From Fimenecus sp045579305 (GTDB lineage Bacteria; Bacillota; Clostridia; Oscillospirales; Acutalibacteraceae): DNA of 16,117 bases. A program made the position numbers and the translations under genes. This document shows, piece by piece, positions 1-6,506 of this stretch. Under the pieces are notes generated by a model that saw only the letters and a program-made list of their open reading frames with translations, had not been told where the DNA came from and made no database searches. The stretch covers positions 1-16,117 of the forward strand of contig JAZNLY010000058.1 in NCBI GenBank assembly GCA_045579305.1. Direction: 5' to 3'. Positions within the stretch are counted from its first letter, which is position 1. Each line of letters begins with the position of its first letter.

Positions 1-3
1 CAT

Positions 4-22
4 TTTGCGTTTTGCATTTATC
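4..22 (-). repeat. Copy of a short A-rich dispersed repeat at the groEL 3' end
   Basis: On the minus strand these 19 bases are identical to plus-strand bases 12347-12365 (GATAAATGCAAAACGCAAA). The copy begins inside the groEL TGA stop codon and continues towards the window edge, so its full extent cannot be seen. An exact 19-base match between two intergenic sites 12 kb apart is unlikely by chance and suggests a family of short intergenic elements. The identity is read directly; the dispersed-family interpretation is inference. Confidence 0.5.
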
Positions 23-1658
23 AATACATTCCGCCGCCTGCCTGAGCCATTGCTGCAGCCGCTGCTGCTTCAGCCTGTGGGTCTGGAATATCAGCTACCA
101 GAGATTCTGTTGTAAGAACCATAGCAGCAACTGAAGATGCGTTCTGGAGTGCTGAACGAGTTACCTTTGCAGGGTCAAGGATACCTGCTTCAAACATATC
201 AACATATTCGCTTGTTGCGAAGTTGAAGCCGTAACCAACCTTATTTGCATTAACAATTTCGTTGACGATAACTGAGCCTTCAAGCCCTGCATTTGCTGCA
301 ATCTGACGAACCGGCTCTTCAATAGCCTTAAGAACAATCTTAACACCTGTCTTGAAATCTGCGTCTTCTGTGTCGAGGAGTGCCTGTGCAGCCTTGATAG
401 CACCAAGGAGAGCAACACCACCACCTGCAACTGTGCCTTCTTCAACAGCAGCCTTTGTTGCAGCAAGAGCGTCTTCAATACGGAGTTTCTTTTCTTTCAT
501 TTCTGTTTCAGTAGCAGCACCAACACGGATAACTGCAACACCACCTGCAAGCTTTGCAAGTCTTTCCTGAAGCTTTTCACGGTCAAAGTCAGATGTTGTT
601 TCTGCAATCTGAGCCTTAATCTGTCCGATTCTGCCCTTGATTGCATCTACTTCACCAGCACCATCAACGATGATTGTGTTTTCCTTTGAAATCTTAACCT
701 GCTTTGCACGACCTAACTGGAAGAGCTGAGTATCTTTAAGTTCAAGACCTAAGTCAGATGTAATCACCTGACCACCTGTAAGAATTGCGATATCCTGAAG
801 CATTTCTTTTCTTCTGTCACCAAAGCCAGGTGCTTTGACAGCAACACAAGTGAATGTACCACGAAGCTTGTTAACAAGGATTGTTGAAAGTGCTTCACCT
901 TCGATATCTTCTGCAACGATTACAAGCTTTTTACCTGACTGAACAATCTGTTCAAGGAGAGGAAGGATTTCCTGAATATTACCGATTTTCTTATCTGTGA
1001 TAAGAATAAGAGCATCGTCGATAACTGCTTCCATCTTTTCTGTGTCAGTTACCATATATGGTGAAATGTAACCACGGTCAAACTGCATACCCTCAACTAC
1101 ATCACTATATGTTTCACTTGTCTTTGATTCTTCAATTGTGATAACGCCATCTGCAGTAACCTTTGCCATAGCATCAGCAATAAGCTCACCAACATATTCG
1201 TCGGCAGCAGAAACTGTTGCAACTCGTGCAATATCTTCTGATGAAGCAACAGGTTTTGCATTCTTAAGTACTTCTTCAACAACAGCGTCAACAGCAGCCT
1301 TCATACCCTTTTTAACTACCATCGGGTTTGCACCTGCTGCAACGTTTTTCATGCCTTCACGAACAAGAGCCTGAGCAAGAAGTGTTGCAGTTGTTGTACC
1401 GTCACCTGCAACGTCGTTTGTCTTTGTTGCAACTTCTTTTACAAGCTGTGCACCCATGTTTTCGAAGGCATCTTCAAGTTCGATTTCCTTTGCGATTGTA
1501 ACACCATCGTTAGTGATAAGCGGACCGCCGTATTTTCTGTCAAGAACTACGTTTCTACCTTTTGGTCCGAGTGTAATCTTTACTGTATTGCTTAATTTAT
1601 CGATACCATTCTGAAGGGCCTTTCTTGCCTCTTCACCATAAATAATCTGTTTAGCCAT
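21..1658 (-). CDS. groEL: Chaperonin GroEL (Hsp60, 60 kDa subunit)
   Basis: GroEL forms the double-ring cytosolic chaperonin that encloses unfolded proteins and refolds them in ATP-driven cycles with GroES. The 545-residue length is standard. The nucleotide-binding motif GDGTTTAT is at about residues 85-92, and the catalytic aspartates known from E. coli (D52, D87, D398) correspond to D51, D86 and D396 here. The C-terminus carries the typical Gly-Met tail (GGGMY) after an alanine-rich stretch. The ATG is preceded by AAGGAGGG at 1667-1674, which overlaps the groES stop codon, so the two genes are translated from one dicistronic message. Regulation is expected through the CIRCE element upstream of groES. 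Base composition is somewhat richer in GC than the neighbours, as usual for a highly expressed gene. There are no signs of damage. Confidence 0.99.
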   Translation of the reverse strand: MAKQIIYGEEARKALQNGIDKLSNTVKITLGPKGRNVVLDRKYGGPLITNDGVTIAKEIELEDAFENMGAQLVKEVATKTNDVAGDGTTTATLLAQALVREGMKNVAAGANPMVVKKGMKAAVDAVVEEVLKNAKPVASSEDIARVATVSAADEYVGELIADAMAKVTADGVITIEESKTSETYSDVVEGMQFDRGYISPYMVTDTEKMEAVIDDALILITDKKIGNIQEILPLLEQIVQSGKKLVIVAEDIEGEALSTILVNKLRGTFTCVAVKAPGFGDRRKEMLQDIAILTGGQVITSDLGLELKDTQLFQLGRAKQVKISKENTIIVDGAGEVDAIKGRIGQIKAQIAETTSDFDREKLQERLAKLAGGVAVIRVGAATETEMKEKKLRIEDALAATKAAVEEGTVAGGGVALLGAIKAAQALLDTEDADFKTGVKIVLKAIEEPVRQIAANAGLEGSVIVNEIVNANKVGYGFNFATSEYVDMFEAGILDPAKVTRSALQNASSVAAMVLTTESLVADIPDPQAEAAAAAAMAQAGGGMY

Positions 1659-1672
1659 TAGTCGTGCCCTCC

Positions 1673-1957
1673 TTATTCAACAATAGCAAGAATTTCTGAC
1701 TGACGGACAATTGTGTATTCCTCTTTGTCCATCTTAACTTCCTGACCTGAATATTTGCCGATAATTACCTTATCGCCAACCTTAACATACATTTTTATTT
1801 CGTTACCGTCAACAAGTCCGCCTGGTCCTACTGCTACAACCTCAGCAACCTGTGGTTTTTCCTGAGCAGAAGAAGCGAGAACGATACCGCTTTTTGTTGT
1901 TTCTTCCATTTCACAAGACTTGAGTACAACTCTGTCTGCAAGTGGTTTAATAGTCAT
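1673..1957 (-). CDS. groES: Co-chaperonin GroES (10 kDa subunit)
   Basis: GroES forms the heptameric lid of the GroEL folding chamber. The 94-residue protein starts MTIKPLADRVVLK, the standard first beta strand of the family. It has the mobile-loop region (EETTKSGIVLAS) at about residues 18-29 that contacts GroEL, followed by the VAVGPGG and VGDKVIIGKYSG strands. The start is fixed by a strong GGAGGA at 1966-1971. It is the first gene of the groES-groEL operon, 14 bases upstream of groEL, and sits directly behind a consensus promoter and CIRCE operator. This is a normal full-length copy. Confidence 0.99.
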   Translation of the reverse strand: MTIKPLADRVVLKSCEMEETTKSGIVLASSAQEKPQVAEVVAVGPGGLVDGNEIKMYVKVGDKVIIGKYSGQEVKMDKEEYTIVRQSEILAIVE

Positions 1958-1993
1958 TTTATATTTCCTCCTGAAAAGATTATTTACTATTTT

Positions 1994-2020
1994 TTAGCAC
2001 TCTAACCTTTCGAGTGCTAA
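1994..2020 (-). promoter_or_regulatory. CIRCE operator (HrcA binding site)
   Basis: A perfect TTAGCACTC-N9-GAGTGCTAA inverted repeat. CIRCE is the established binding site of the heat-shock repressor HrcA in Gram-positive bacteria. It starts 4 bases after the promoter -10 box, so it covers the transcription start, and it lies in the 5' leader of groES-groEL. No hrcA gene is in the window. Confidence 0.98.
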
Positions 2021-2024
2021 TTTA

Positions 2025-2053
2025 ATTTTAGCAACTTTTTCCATTAAGGTCAA
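2025..2053 (-). promoter_or_regulatory. Sigma-A promoter of groES-groEL
   Basis: On the minus strand the -35 box TTGACC (2053-2048) is separated by 17 bases from the -10 box TAAAAT (2030-2025). Transcription is expected to start inside the CIRCE element, the standard layout for HrcA repression. Confidence 0.9.
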
Positions 2054-2104
2054 GTGTTTTATGTAAAATTAATAATTTTTTAACAGTTTCACTATGCTCC
2101 TATC

Positions 2105-2156
2105 TCTCCCTCCGTCATTTTCTTACGAAAATGCCACCTCCCTCGTCAGAGGGAGG
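2105..2156. repeat. Double-hairpin intergenic palindromic repeat
   Basis: The 140-base gap between mazF and the groES promoter holds two perfect hairpins in tandem. One is a 7-bp stem at 2116-2122/2127-2133 (CATTTTC, loop TTAC). The other is an 8-bp stem at 2137-2144/2149-2156 (CCTCCCTC, loop GTCA). A further CTCCCTCC block at about 2105-2113 could pair with the same GAGGGAGG arm, giving an alternative long fold. No U-run follows on the minus strand, so it is not a classical terminator of mazF. From memory, CTCCCTC...GAGGGAG palindromes are common between genes in Ruminococcaceae-type genomes; that family assignment is recollection, not a search result. Confidence 0.65.
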
Positions 2157-2173
2157 CGTAAAAAGTGTTTGAT

Positions 2174-2518
2174 TTATATTAAACCGAAGCTTACGGTTAA
2201 TGCTTTATTGATTTTATTCATATCTGTAACGGACAAGTTGCCCATTCGCTCTTTTAGTCTTTGTTTATCAATTGTTCTTACTTGTTCAAGTAAAACAACA
2301 GAATCCTTGCTTAGCCCACAAGCATTTCCGTTTACATTTATATGTGTGGGCATTCTCGATTTATCCTGCTGGCTTGTAATAGCGGCTGCAATCACTGTAG
2401 GACTGTATTTATTACCAACATCATTTTGCACTATAAGTACAGGACGGACTCCGCCTTGCTCTGAGCCTACAACAGGACTTAAATCAGCGTAATATATGTC
2501 CCCTCTTTTAACATTCAT
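2174..2518 (-). CDS. mazF: MazF/EndoA-type mRNA interferase (orphan toxin)
   Basis: A 114-residue PemK/MazF-family endoribonuclease. Members cut single-stranded mRNA at short sequence motifs and arrest growth unless bound by an antitoxin. The sequence follows Bacillus EndoA (NdoA) almost residue by residue at the N-terminus: KRGDIYYADLSPVVGSEQGG, then RPVLIVQND. The catalytic pair known from EndoA, R25 and T48, falls at R25 and T48 when the ATG at 2518 is used. That start has AAGGAG 10 bases upstream; the in-frame GTG at 2530 directly abuts the same AAGGAG and is unlikely. The family tail LLEQVRTIDKQRL is present. No antitoxin gene lies next to it: the upstream neighbour, 98 bases away, is a lipoprotein, and the downstream gap holds only a palindromic repeat. 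The gene looks intact, so the neutralising partner must be elsewhere or absent. Confidence 0.95.
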   Translation of the reverse strand: MNVKRGDIYYADLSPVVGSEQGGVRPVLIVQNDVGNKYSPTVIAAAITSQQDKSRMPTHINVNGNACGLSKDSVVLLEQVRTIDKQRLKERMGNLSVTDMNKINKALTVSFGLI

Positions 2519-2542
2519 TTTTCGTATCACTCCTTACATTTA

Positions 2543-2569
2543 TATTTTTGCCTTACAAATGCAAAAATA
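2543..2569. promoter_or_regulatory. Inverted repeat upstream of mazF, possible operator
   Basis: TATTTTTGC (2543-2551) and GCAAAAATA (2561-2569) form a perfect 9-bp inverted repeat with a 9-base spacer. It lies about 25 bases upstream of the mazF start, in the only gap between mazF and the lipoprotein gene. It could be a binding site for an autoregulator or a weak RNA hairpin. No convincing -35/-10 pair was found with it. The repeat is seen directly; a regulatory function is a guess. Confidence 0.3.
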
Positions 2570-2616
2570 AACATTGAAGGTAAAAAAATCAGGGAGTAAT
2601 ACATACTATTCTTTTT

Positions 2617-3123
2617 TTAATCAGTCTGTCCCATCACATATTGGAAATTTTCAAAAAAGAGAGTGTCCTCTCCATTGACAGACAGTTTTTGGAAGTGTTT
2701 CGTCTCCTCATCAATATACAAATTACACGCGTTGCCATTTATATTATATGAATAATATCCGTTTTCGTATGTTGCTGTTTTAATATTTTCAGCACAGCTT
2801 TCAAGAGCGACAAAAAAAGAAGTTAATGGCAGTTTTTTATGTGGAATAACAAAGGACAGCTCATGAAAATCAATTTTACATTCGCCGTCCTTACACATTA
2901 TTTTCATACCTTTTACAGATTCAGGTGAATTAAGAGTCACTAAAAATCCAGAAACCTCGCTATATTGAGTACCTGCCGAGATATTCACATCATTTAACGT
3001 TGTTTTCACATCTGTACTGAAGCCTGTAAAATCAGGTATTTCGTTTTTGTTTTCCTTTGTATTTGTTTTCCCGCATCCTGACAAAAGCAGAATACACACA
3101 AAAACACAAAGAAGCTTTTTCAT
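2617..3123 (-). CDS. Small predicted lipoprotein of unknown function (possibly YdcC/LolA-like)
   Basis: A 168-residue protein with a clear lipoprotein signal: MKKLL, a hydrophobic stretch, and the lipobox LSGC with the modified cysteine at residue 17, followed by a polar Lys/Asn/Glu-rich linker. It should be anchored to the outer face of the membrane. The mature part is mostly alternating short beta strands with no motif I recognise. Four further cysteines occur (two in a CKDGEC loop). The ATG directly follows the nnr stop codon (TAA-ATG), so it is translationally coupled to nnr. In Bacillus the comparable slot between acpS and alr-ndoA holds the lipoprotein YdcC, a LolA-like protein. That placement suggests, but does not prove, that this is a diverged counterpart. 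Confidence 0.75.
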   Translation of the reverse strand: MKKLLCVFVCILLLSGCGKTNTKENKNEIPDFTGFSTDVKTTLNDVNISAGTQYSEVSGFLVTLNSPESVKGMKIMCKDGECKIDFHELSFVIPHKKLPLTSFFVALESCAENIKTATYENGYYSYNINGNACNLYIDEETKHFQKLSVNGEDTLFFENFQYVMGQTD

Positions 3124-4653
3124 TTATTCAAAATCACCAAGCACTCGAGGCAACTCCTGAAGTATGAGAGAAGGAGTGTTGCCCATCATTGAATATTTTT
3201 TCGTAACAATATCACCTGTCTTACCGTGGATATAGACACCGGCTATTGCACTTCTGAAAGCATCAACACCCTGTGACACAAAAGATGCGATTATACCACC
3301 AAGCACATCGCCGCTACCACCTGTTGCCATACCTGGATTGCCGGATGAATTTACATACATATCGTCATATTCAGTGCACCCCACGAGTGTGGATGCGCCT
3401 TTAAGAACAAGTACAGAGTTGTGTGCCTTTGTAAAACTCTGTACAACAGCACCACGGTTTTCCTGAATTTCTTCCACTGTTATACCTGCAAGTCGCGACA
3501 TTTCCTTTGGATGTGGTGTCAATATTACAGGTGCTTTTGCAGTATCTATTATATCTATATTATTTTTTATGCAATTTATTCCATCTGCATCAAGGATTAT
3601 CGGAACTTCTGAAGTTCTTATTACAAATTCGATGACAGCTTTTGTATCTTCATCCCTTCCCATTCCGCAACCAACAAGGACACAAGAGCATTTTTTCAGT
3701 TCTTTTTCAATTCGTTTAGTTGCATTTTGTGAAATCCTGCCTGATTTATTGCTTTCAAGAGGAACTAAAGTCTGCTCATAGGTTTTTGGTGCAATAGCAC
3801 TGTACATAACTGACGGAAATGCAACCTTAACAAGTCCTGCGCCACTATTCACGGCACCTTGAGATGCAAAATATGGAGCATTTGGCATTTCGTAGCTACC
3901 ACCAATCACAAGCACAGTACCATATGTACCCTTATGACTTACTGATTCCCGTTTATTGAAAAAGGTTTTAACTTCCTCTGTATTTACTGTAAAAAGAGAT
4001 GCAGAAACACGATTGAAGCACGAATCCGAAATACCAATTGGTGCCAAGACTACCCTTCCGCATTGTTCTATTGATGGTTTGAGCACGTGAACAGGTTTTA
4101 AGGAAAGTACCGCGATTGTCAAATCTGCATCAATCGCATAATCGCTTGTTTTTGAGTTATCAGCTTCCAGACCACTTGGAATATCGACACTTATTGTAAT
4201 TGCAGAAACAGAATTGATTTTTGAGATAAGGGAAATTGTCAACGGGTCAGGAGTGCCATGAAAACCGATTCCGAAAATACAATCCACAATCAGAGTTACA
4301 TTTTCGAAATATTTGTCCGTTGTTCCTTTGCTATCGTAATATACAACAGGAATTTCAAGCGCACGGACACGTGACAACATTTCAGAAGAAATTTCATCAC
4401 GAGGAAGACCTGATGCCATCATAACAGTAACATCATAATTATTTTCATGAAGTTTACGTGCAATTACAAATCCGTCACCACCATTTTTACCTTTACCGCA
4501 AACAATAAGTACCTTGTTATCATTTGAATAGGTTTTACGGATAATTCTTGCACAATATGAACCTGCGTTTTCCATCAATTGCAGGTAGGAAATTCCACTT
4601 TCATATGCCAATTCTTCAACTTTTTTCACATTATCTGCTGTTAAAACTCTCAC
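3124..4653 (-). CDS. nnr: Bifunctional NAD(P)H-hydrate epimerase / ADP-dependent dehydratase
   Basis: This repairs damaged NAD(P)H: the N-terminal YjeF_N domain interconverts the R and S epimers of NAD(P)H hydrate, and the C-terminal ribokinase-like domain dehydrates the S form using ADP. Visible in order: LMENAG, CGKGKNGGDG (about residues 52-61), VDCIFGIGFHG and VDIPSGL in the epimerase half; then SHKGTYGTVLVIGGS, a GCGMGRDE segment, ILDADG, LTPHPKEM and, at about 438-452, NPGMATGGSGDVL of the dehydratase active site. I prefer the GTG at 4653 (509 residues, starting MRVLTADNVKK), which has AGGAT about 8 bases upstream. The frame stays open to 4716, but that extra segment is not family-like and has no ribosome binding site. 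It begins a new transcription unit, since a terminator sits just upstream at 4711-4741, and it heads nnr-lipoprotein-mazF. Confidence 0.95.
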   Translation of the reverse strand: MRVLTADNVKKVEELAYESGISYLQLMENAGSYCARIIRKTYSNDNKVLIVCGKGKNGGDGFVIARKLHENNYDVTVMMASGLPRDEISSEMLSRVRALEIPVVYYDSKGTTDKYFENVTLIVDCIFGIGFHGTPDPLTISLISKINSVSAITISVDIPSGLEADNSKTSDYAIDADLTIAVLSLKPVHVLKPSIEQCGRVVLAPIGISDSCFNRVSASLFTVNTEEVKTFFNKRESVSHKGTYGTVLVIGGSYEMPNAPYFASQGAVNSGAGLVKVAFPSVMYSAIAPKTYEQTLVPLESNKSGRISQNATKRIEKELKKCSCVLVGCGMGRDEDTKAVIEFVIRTSEVPIILDADGINCIKNNIDIIDTAKAPVILTPHPKEMSRLAGITVEEIQENRGAVVQSFTKAHNSVLVLKGASTLVGCTEYDDMYVNSSGNPGMATGGSGDVLGGIIASFVSQGVDAFRSAIAGVYIHGKTGDIVTKKYSMMGNTPSLILQELPRVLGDFE

Positions 4654-4710
4654 GCGAACACATCCTGACAAAATAGTATACTTATATTTTATCATATACA
4701 CTGCAAAAAG

Positions 4711-4741
4711 CAACAAAAAAGGAGAGTTATTTTAACTCTCC
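4711..4741 (-). terminator. Rho-independent terminator of the G5/3D wall protein gene
   Basis: A perfect 9-bp stem (GGAGAGTTA at 4721-4729 with TAACTCTCC at 4733-4741, 3-base loop). On the minus strand it is followed by a run of six T. It lies 10 bases past the wall-protein stop codon and separates that gene from nnr. Confidence 0.93.
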
Positions 4742-4750
4742 TGAATTTTA

Positions 4751-6010
4751 TTAAAGAATATAAATTGTAACGTTTCTTGAACCCCATGAATAGCACTGAT
4801 TCACGGAATTCATATAAAGGTCAACTGTATAATAGCCCTTATTTGCAAATCCGCCTGTATCAGCTGCAATTGCATAGCCATAAACAACACCATCGTTCGA
4901 AACAATCCACATTTCAGTTCCATAAGGAATCTGTTTCGGATTAACTGCGATATAACCGGGTTTTACAGGCTTACCTGTTGATGTTATACCTCCGGGAATA
5001 CAATACGCTGCAGCTCTGCCTGTAATTGTATATTTATAGCTTGTAGGTACATTATTTCCGTCGATTGTAAATTTTGACGGAAGTGGAATTTCAGAAATTG
5101 GTCTGCCATTCTTTTCTATCTTATTATTACCAAGCTTTTGTGAAGATGATGATGTCGTGGTCGCAAGAGTACCAACTGTTACAACCTTATTCACAGGCTG
5201 TTTTGTGATTTTTTCACTGACAACCTCAGATGATTCCACCTTACCATTTACAAGCTTATCTTTATAAGTAACTGTTTTAAGTCCATTTTCACCATTCTTT
5301 GTTATTTTCTGAGTTCCCTTTGCCATAGCTGAAGATTTAACTGTTTCTGTTTTATATTCAACTGTCTCTTCTGTCTCACGTGTCACATATTCCACACGAA
5401 GAACATCAACAACCATATCAGCTTCAAGGACGGAGTCTAATGAAGGTGAAACTTCATCGTCTTCATCAAGGACAATTTTCTGTTCTTTAATCAAATCTGC
5501 AACAGTTCGGGATATTGTCTTTACTGTTTTTTCTTCACCGTCAGCGTTGATTTTAACATCAAATGAATTGATAATCTCAACTACCATATCTTTTGTCACA
5601 ACAGCATTTACATCAACGCTTGAGAAAAGATTTTCAGAAAGAGTCACTCCCTGACTTTCAATTAGTTCTTTCACCGTTCCTGCAAACAGAATATTAACTT
5701 TTCTTCCATCGGCATGAACAAATGTTACATTTTCTACACGACAGATTATAATTCTGCTATCCTCTTTCGGTTTAAAATCATCAAGTATGAGTTTATCTTC
5801 TTCGGACAACTGAATCCCTGCTTCGGCAACAATTTTTTCTGCCTGTATCTGTGAGGTTTCAACTCTTGTAATCTGTGAGCCCTCGTAGATATCAACAAAA
5901 TACAAGTTTTCACTTGATGCTGCAAAAGCTGTACCAACACAAAGAATTGTTACTGCCAGAACAATTGCTACCAAACGCATTACAATACGTTTCTTATTTT
6001 TATTCATCAT
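4751..6010 (-). CDS. Secreted DUF348/G5/3D cell-wall protein (YabE/RpfB-like)
   Basis: A 419-residue exported protein of the YabE/RpfB type, associated with peptidoglycan remodelling. Order: Lys/Arg-rich start and hydrophobic signal peptide ending near AFAAS (about 1-32); three DUF348 repeats at about 36-85, 92-140 and 147-205; a G5 domain at about 205-280 (EYVTRETEETVEYKTE onwards); a Ser/Thr-rich linker; and a C-terminal 3D (double-psi barrel) domain from about 330. In the 3D motif the AADTGG and VDLYM aspartates are present, but the first, usually VDP, reads VNP, so one of the three name-giving aspartates is Asn. Two adjacent ATGs (6010 and 6007) are possible; AAGGAG is 4 and 7 bases away respectively, which favours 6007. 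The gene is monocistronic, with a consensus promoter at 6139-6167 and a WalR-type box further upstream. The exact catalytic activity cannot be told from sequence. Confidence 0.93.
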   Translation of the reverse strand: MMNKNKKRIVMRLVAIVLAVTILCVGTAFAASSENLYFVDIYEGSQITRVETSQIQAEKIVAEAGIQLSEEDKLILDDFKPKEDSRIIICRVENVTFVHADGRKVNILFAGTVKELIESQGVTLSENLFSSVDVNAVVTKDMVVEIINSFDVKINADGEEKTVKTISRTVADLIKEQKIVLDEDDEVSPSLDSVLEADMVVDVLRVEYVTRETEETVEYKTETVKSSAMAKGTQKITKNGENGLKTVTYKDKLVNGKVESSEVVSEKITKQPVNKVVTVGTLATTTSSSSQKLGNNKIEKNGRPISEIPLPSKFTIDGNNVPTSYKYTITGRAAAYCIPGGITSTGKPVKPGYIAVNPKQIPYGTEMWIVSNDGVVYGYAIAADTGGFANKGYYTVDLYMNSVNQCYSWGSRNVTIYIL

Positions 6011-6138
6011 TCTGCTCCTTTAATATGCCGAGTTATCCCTTTTATACGTCAAGGGGTTTGTAATGATTCAAACTTGGAAAAGTTGAATTCACACTCACTT
6101 AAAACTACGACCATTATTCTCGCTTTGTGACCTTGAAA

Positions 6139-6167
6139 ATTATATTCACACCTAATGTAAATGTCAA
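6139..6167 (-). promoter_or_regulatory. Perfect consensus sigma-A promoter of the G5/3D gene
   Basis: On the minus strand TTGACA (6167-6162), 17 bases, TATAAT (6144-6139). The expected start is near 6132, leaving an untranslated leader of about 120 bases. The leader contains two short hairpins: one at 6066-6088 (ATTCAA/TTGAAT with a bulge and CTT/AAG), and CCCTT/AAGGG at 6037-6041/6051-6055. The leader does not match a riboswitch I recognise. Confidence 0.85.
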
Positions 6168-6188
6168 ATTTTTTGAGTTGCATTTTTT

Positions 6189-6213
6189 GTTTAATTTCTA
6201 CAAAAAATTAAAC
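6189..6213. repeat. AT-rich 9-bp inverted repeat upstream of the G5/3D promoter
   Basis: GTTTAATTT (6189-6197) and AAATTAAAC (6205-6213), 7-base spacer, about 20 bases upstream of the -35 box of the G5/3D gene. It could be an operator or an AT-rich chance palindrome; no T-run follows on the minus strand, so a terminator is unlikely. Confidence 0.3.
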
Positions 6214-6322
6214 ACATTTTCTACTTAATACCCAATCATTTCCTGTATCACCCCAACATCTTGTGTTTTTCTAATTTTATAAAAGGATTTTTTTGTGAAA
6301 AAAGATAAAAAACAAATAAATT

Positions 6323-6339
6323 GTTACAAAATAGTTACA
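6323..6339 (-). promoter_or_regulatory. WalR (YycF) box
   Basis: On the minus strand this reads TGTAAC-TATTT-TGTAAC, an exact fit to the WalR consensus TGTWAH-N5-TGTWAH. WalR is the essential response regulator of wall homeostasis in Firmicutes and, from memory, activates sense transcription of Bacillus yabE. The box lies about 155 bases upstream of the consensus promoter but about 40 bases upstream of a weak TATAAA (6281-6276) with no good -35 box, a typical activator arrangement. The motif is seen directly; regulation is inferred from family knowledge. Confidence 0.6.
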
Positions 6340-6451
6340 AAGACTCGCATCAGATAGCTTGTATATGCACTGTAATTATGTATATTTTATGCTCATTTCT
6401 GGAAAAACATTCCTGAAATAAATATACCATATATGTTGTAAAGTTAACGAG

Positions 6452-6480
6452 AATAAAAATGACGAGGAAAAGCCCTCGTC
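6452..6480 (-). terminator. Rho-independent terminator of azlC-azlD
   Basis: A 7-bp stem GACGAGG/CCTCGTC (6461-6467 with 6474-6480, 6-base loop), followed on the minus strand by ATTTTTATT. It lies 26 bases past the azlD stop codon. Confidence 0.85.
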
Positions 6481-6506
6481 AGATTACTTTATTATAATTA
6501 TATAAA

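Noticed and set aside
352..1374. Open frames on the plus strand opposite groEL
   Set aside because: They are antisense shadows of a highly biased coding gene, Ala/Ser/Thr-rich, with no ribosome binding sites or family resemblance.
2094..2492. 132-codon plus-strand frame opposite mazF, considered as a possible antitoxin
   Set aside because: It starts inside the palindromic repeat, is cysteine- and leucine-rich without antitoxin features, has no ribosome binding site, and mirrors mazF codons.
4671..4710. Candidate promoter for nnr (TTGCAG ... TATACT on the minus strand)
   Set aside because: The spacer is 20 bases and alternative pairings are no better. A promoter must exist here after the terminator, but I cannot place it with confidence.
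6011..6131. Possible ydaO-type (c-di-AMP) riboswitch in the leader of the G5/3D gene
   Set aside because: Such switches often precede wall hydrolase genes, but the leader lacks their conserved G-rich segments and is too short; only small hairpins are seen.
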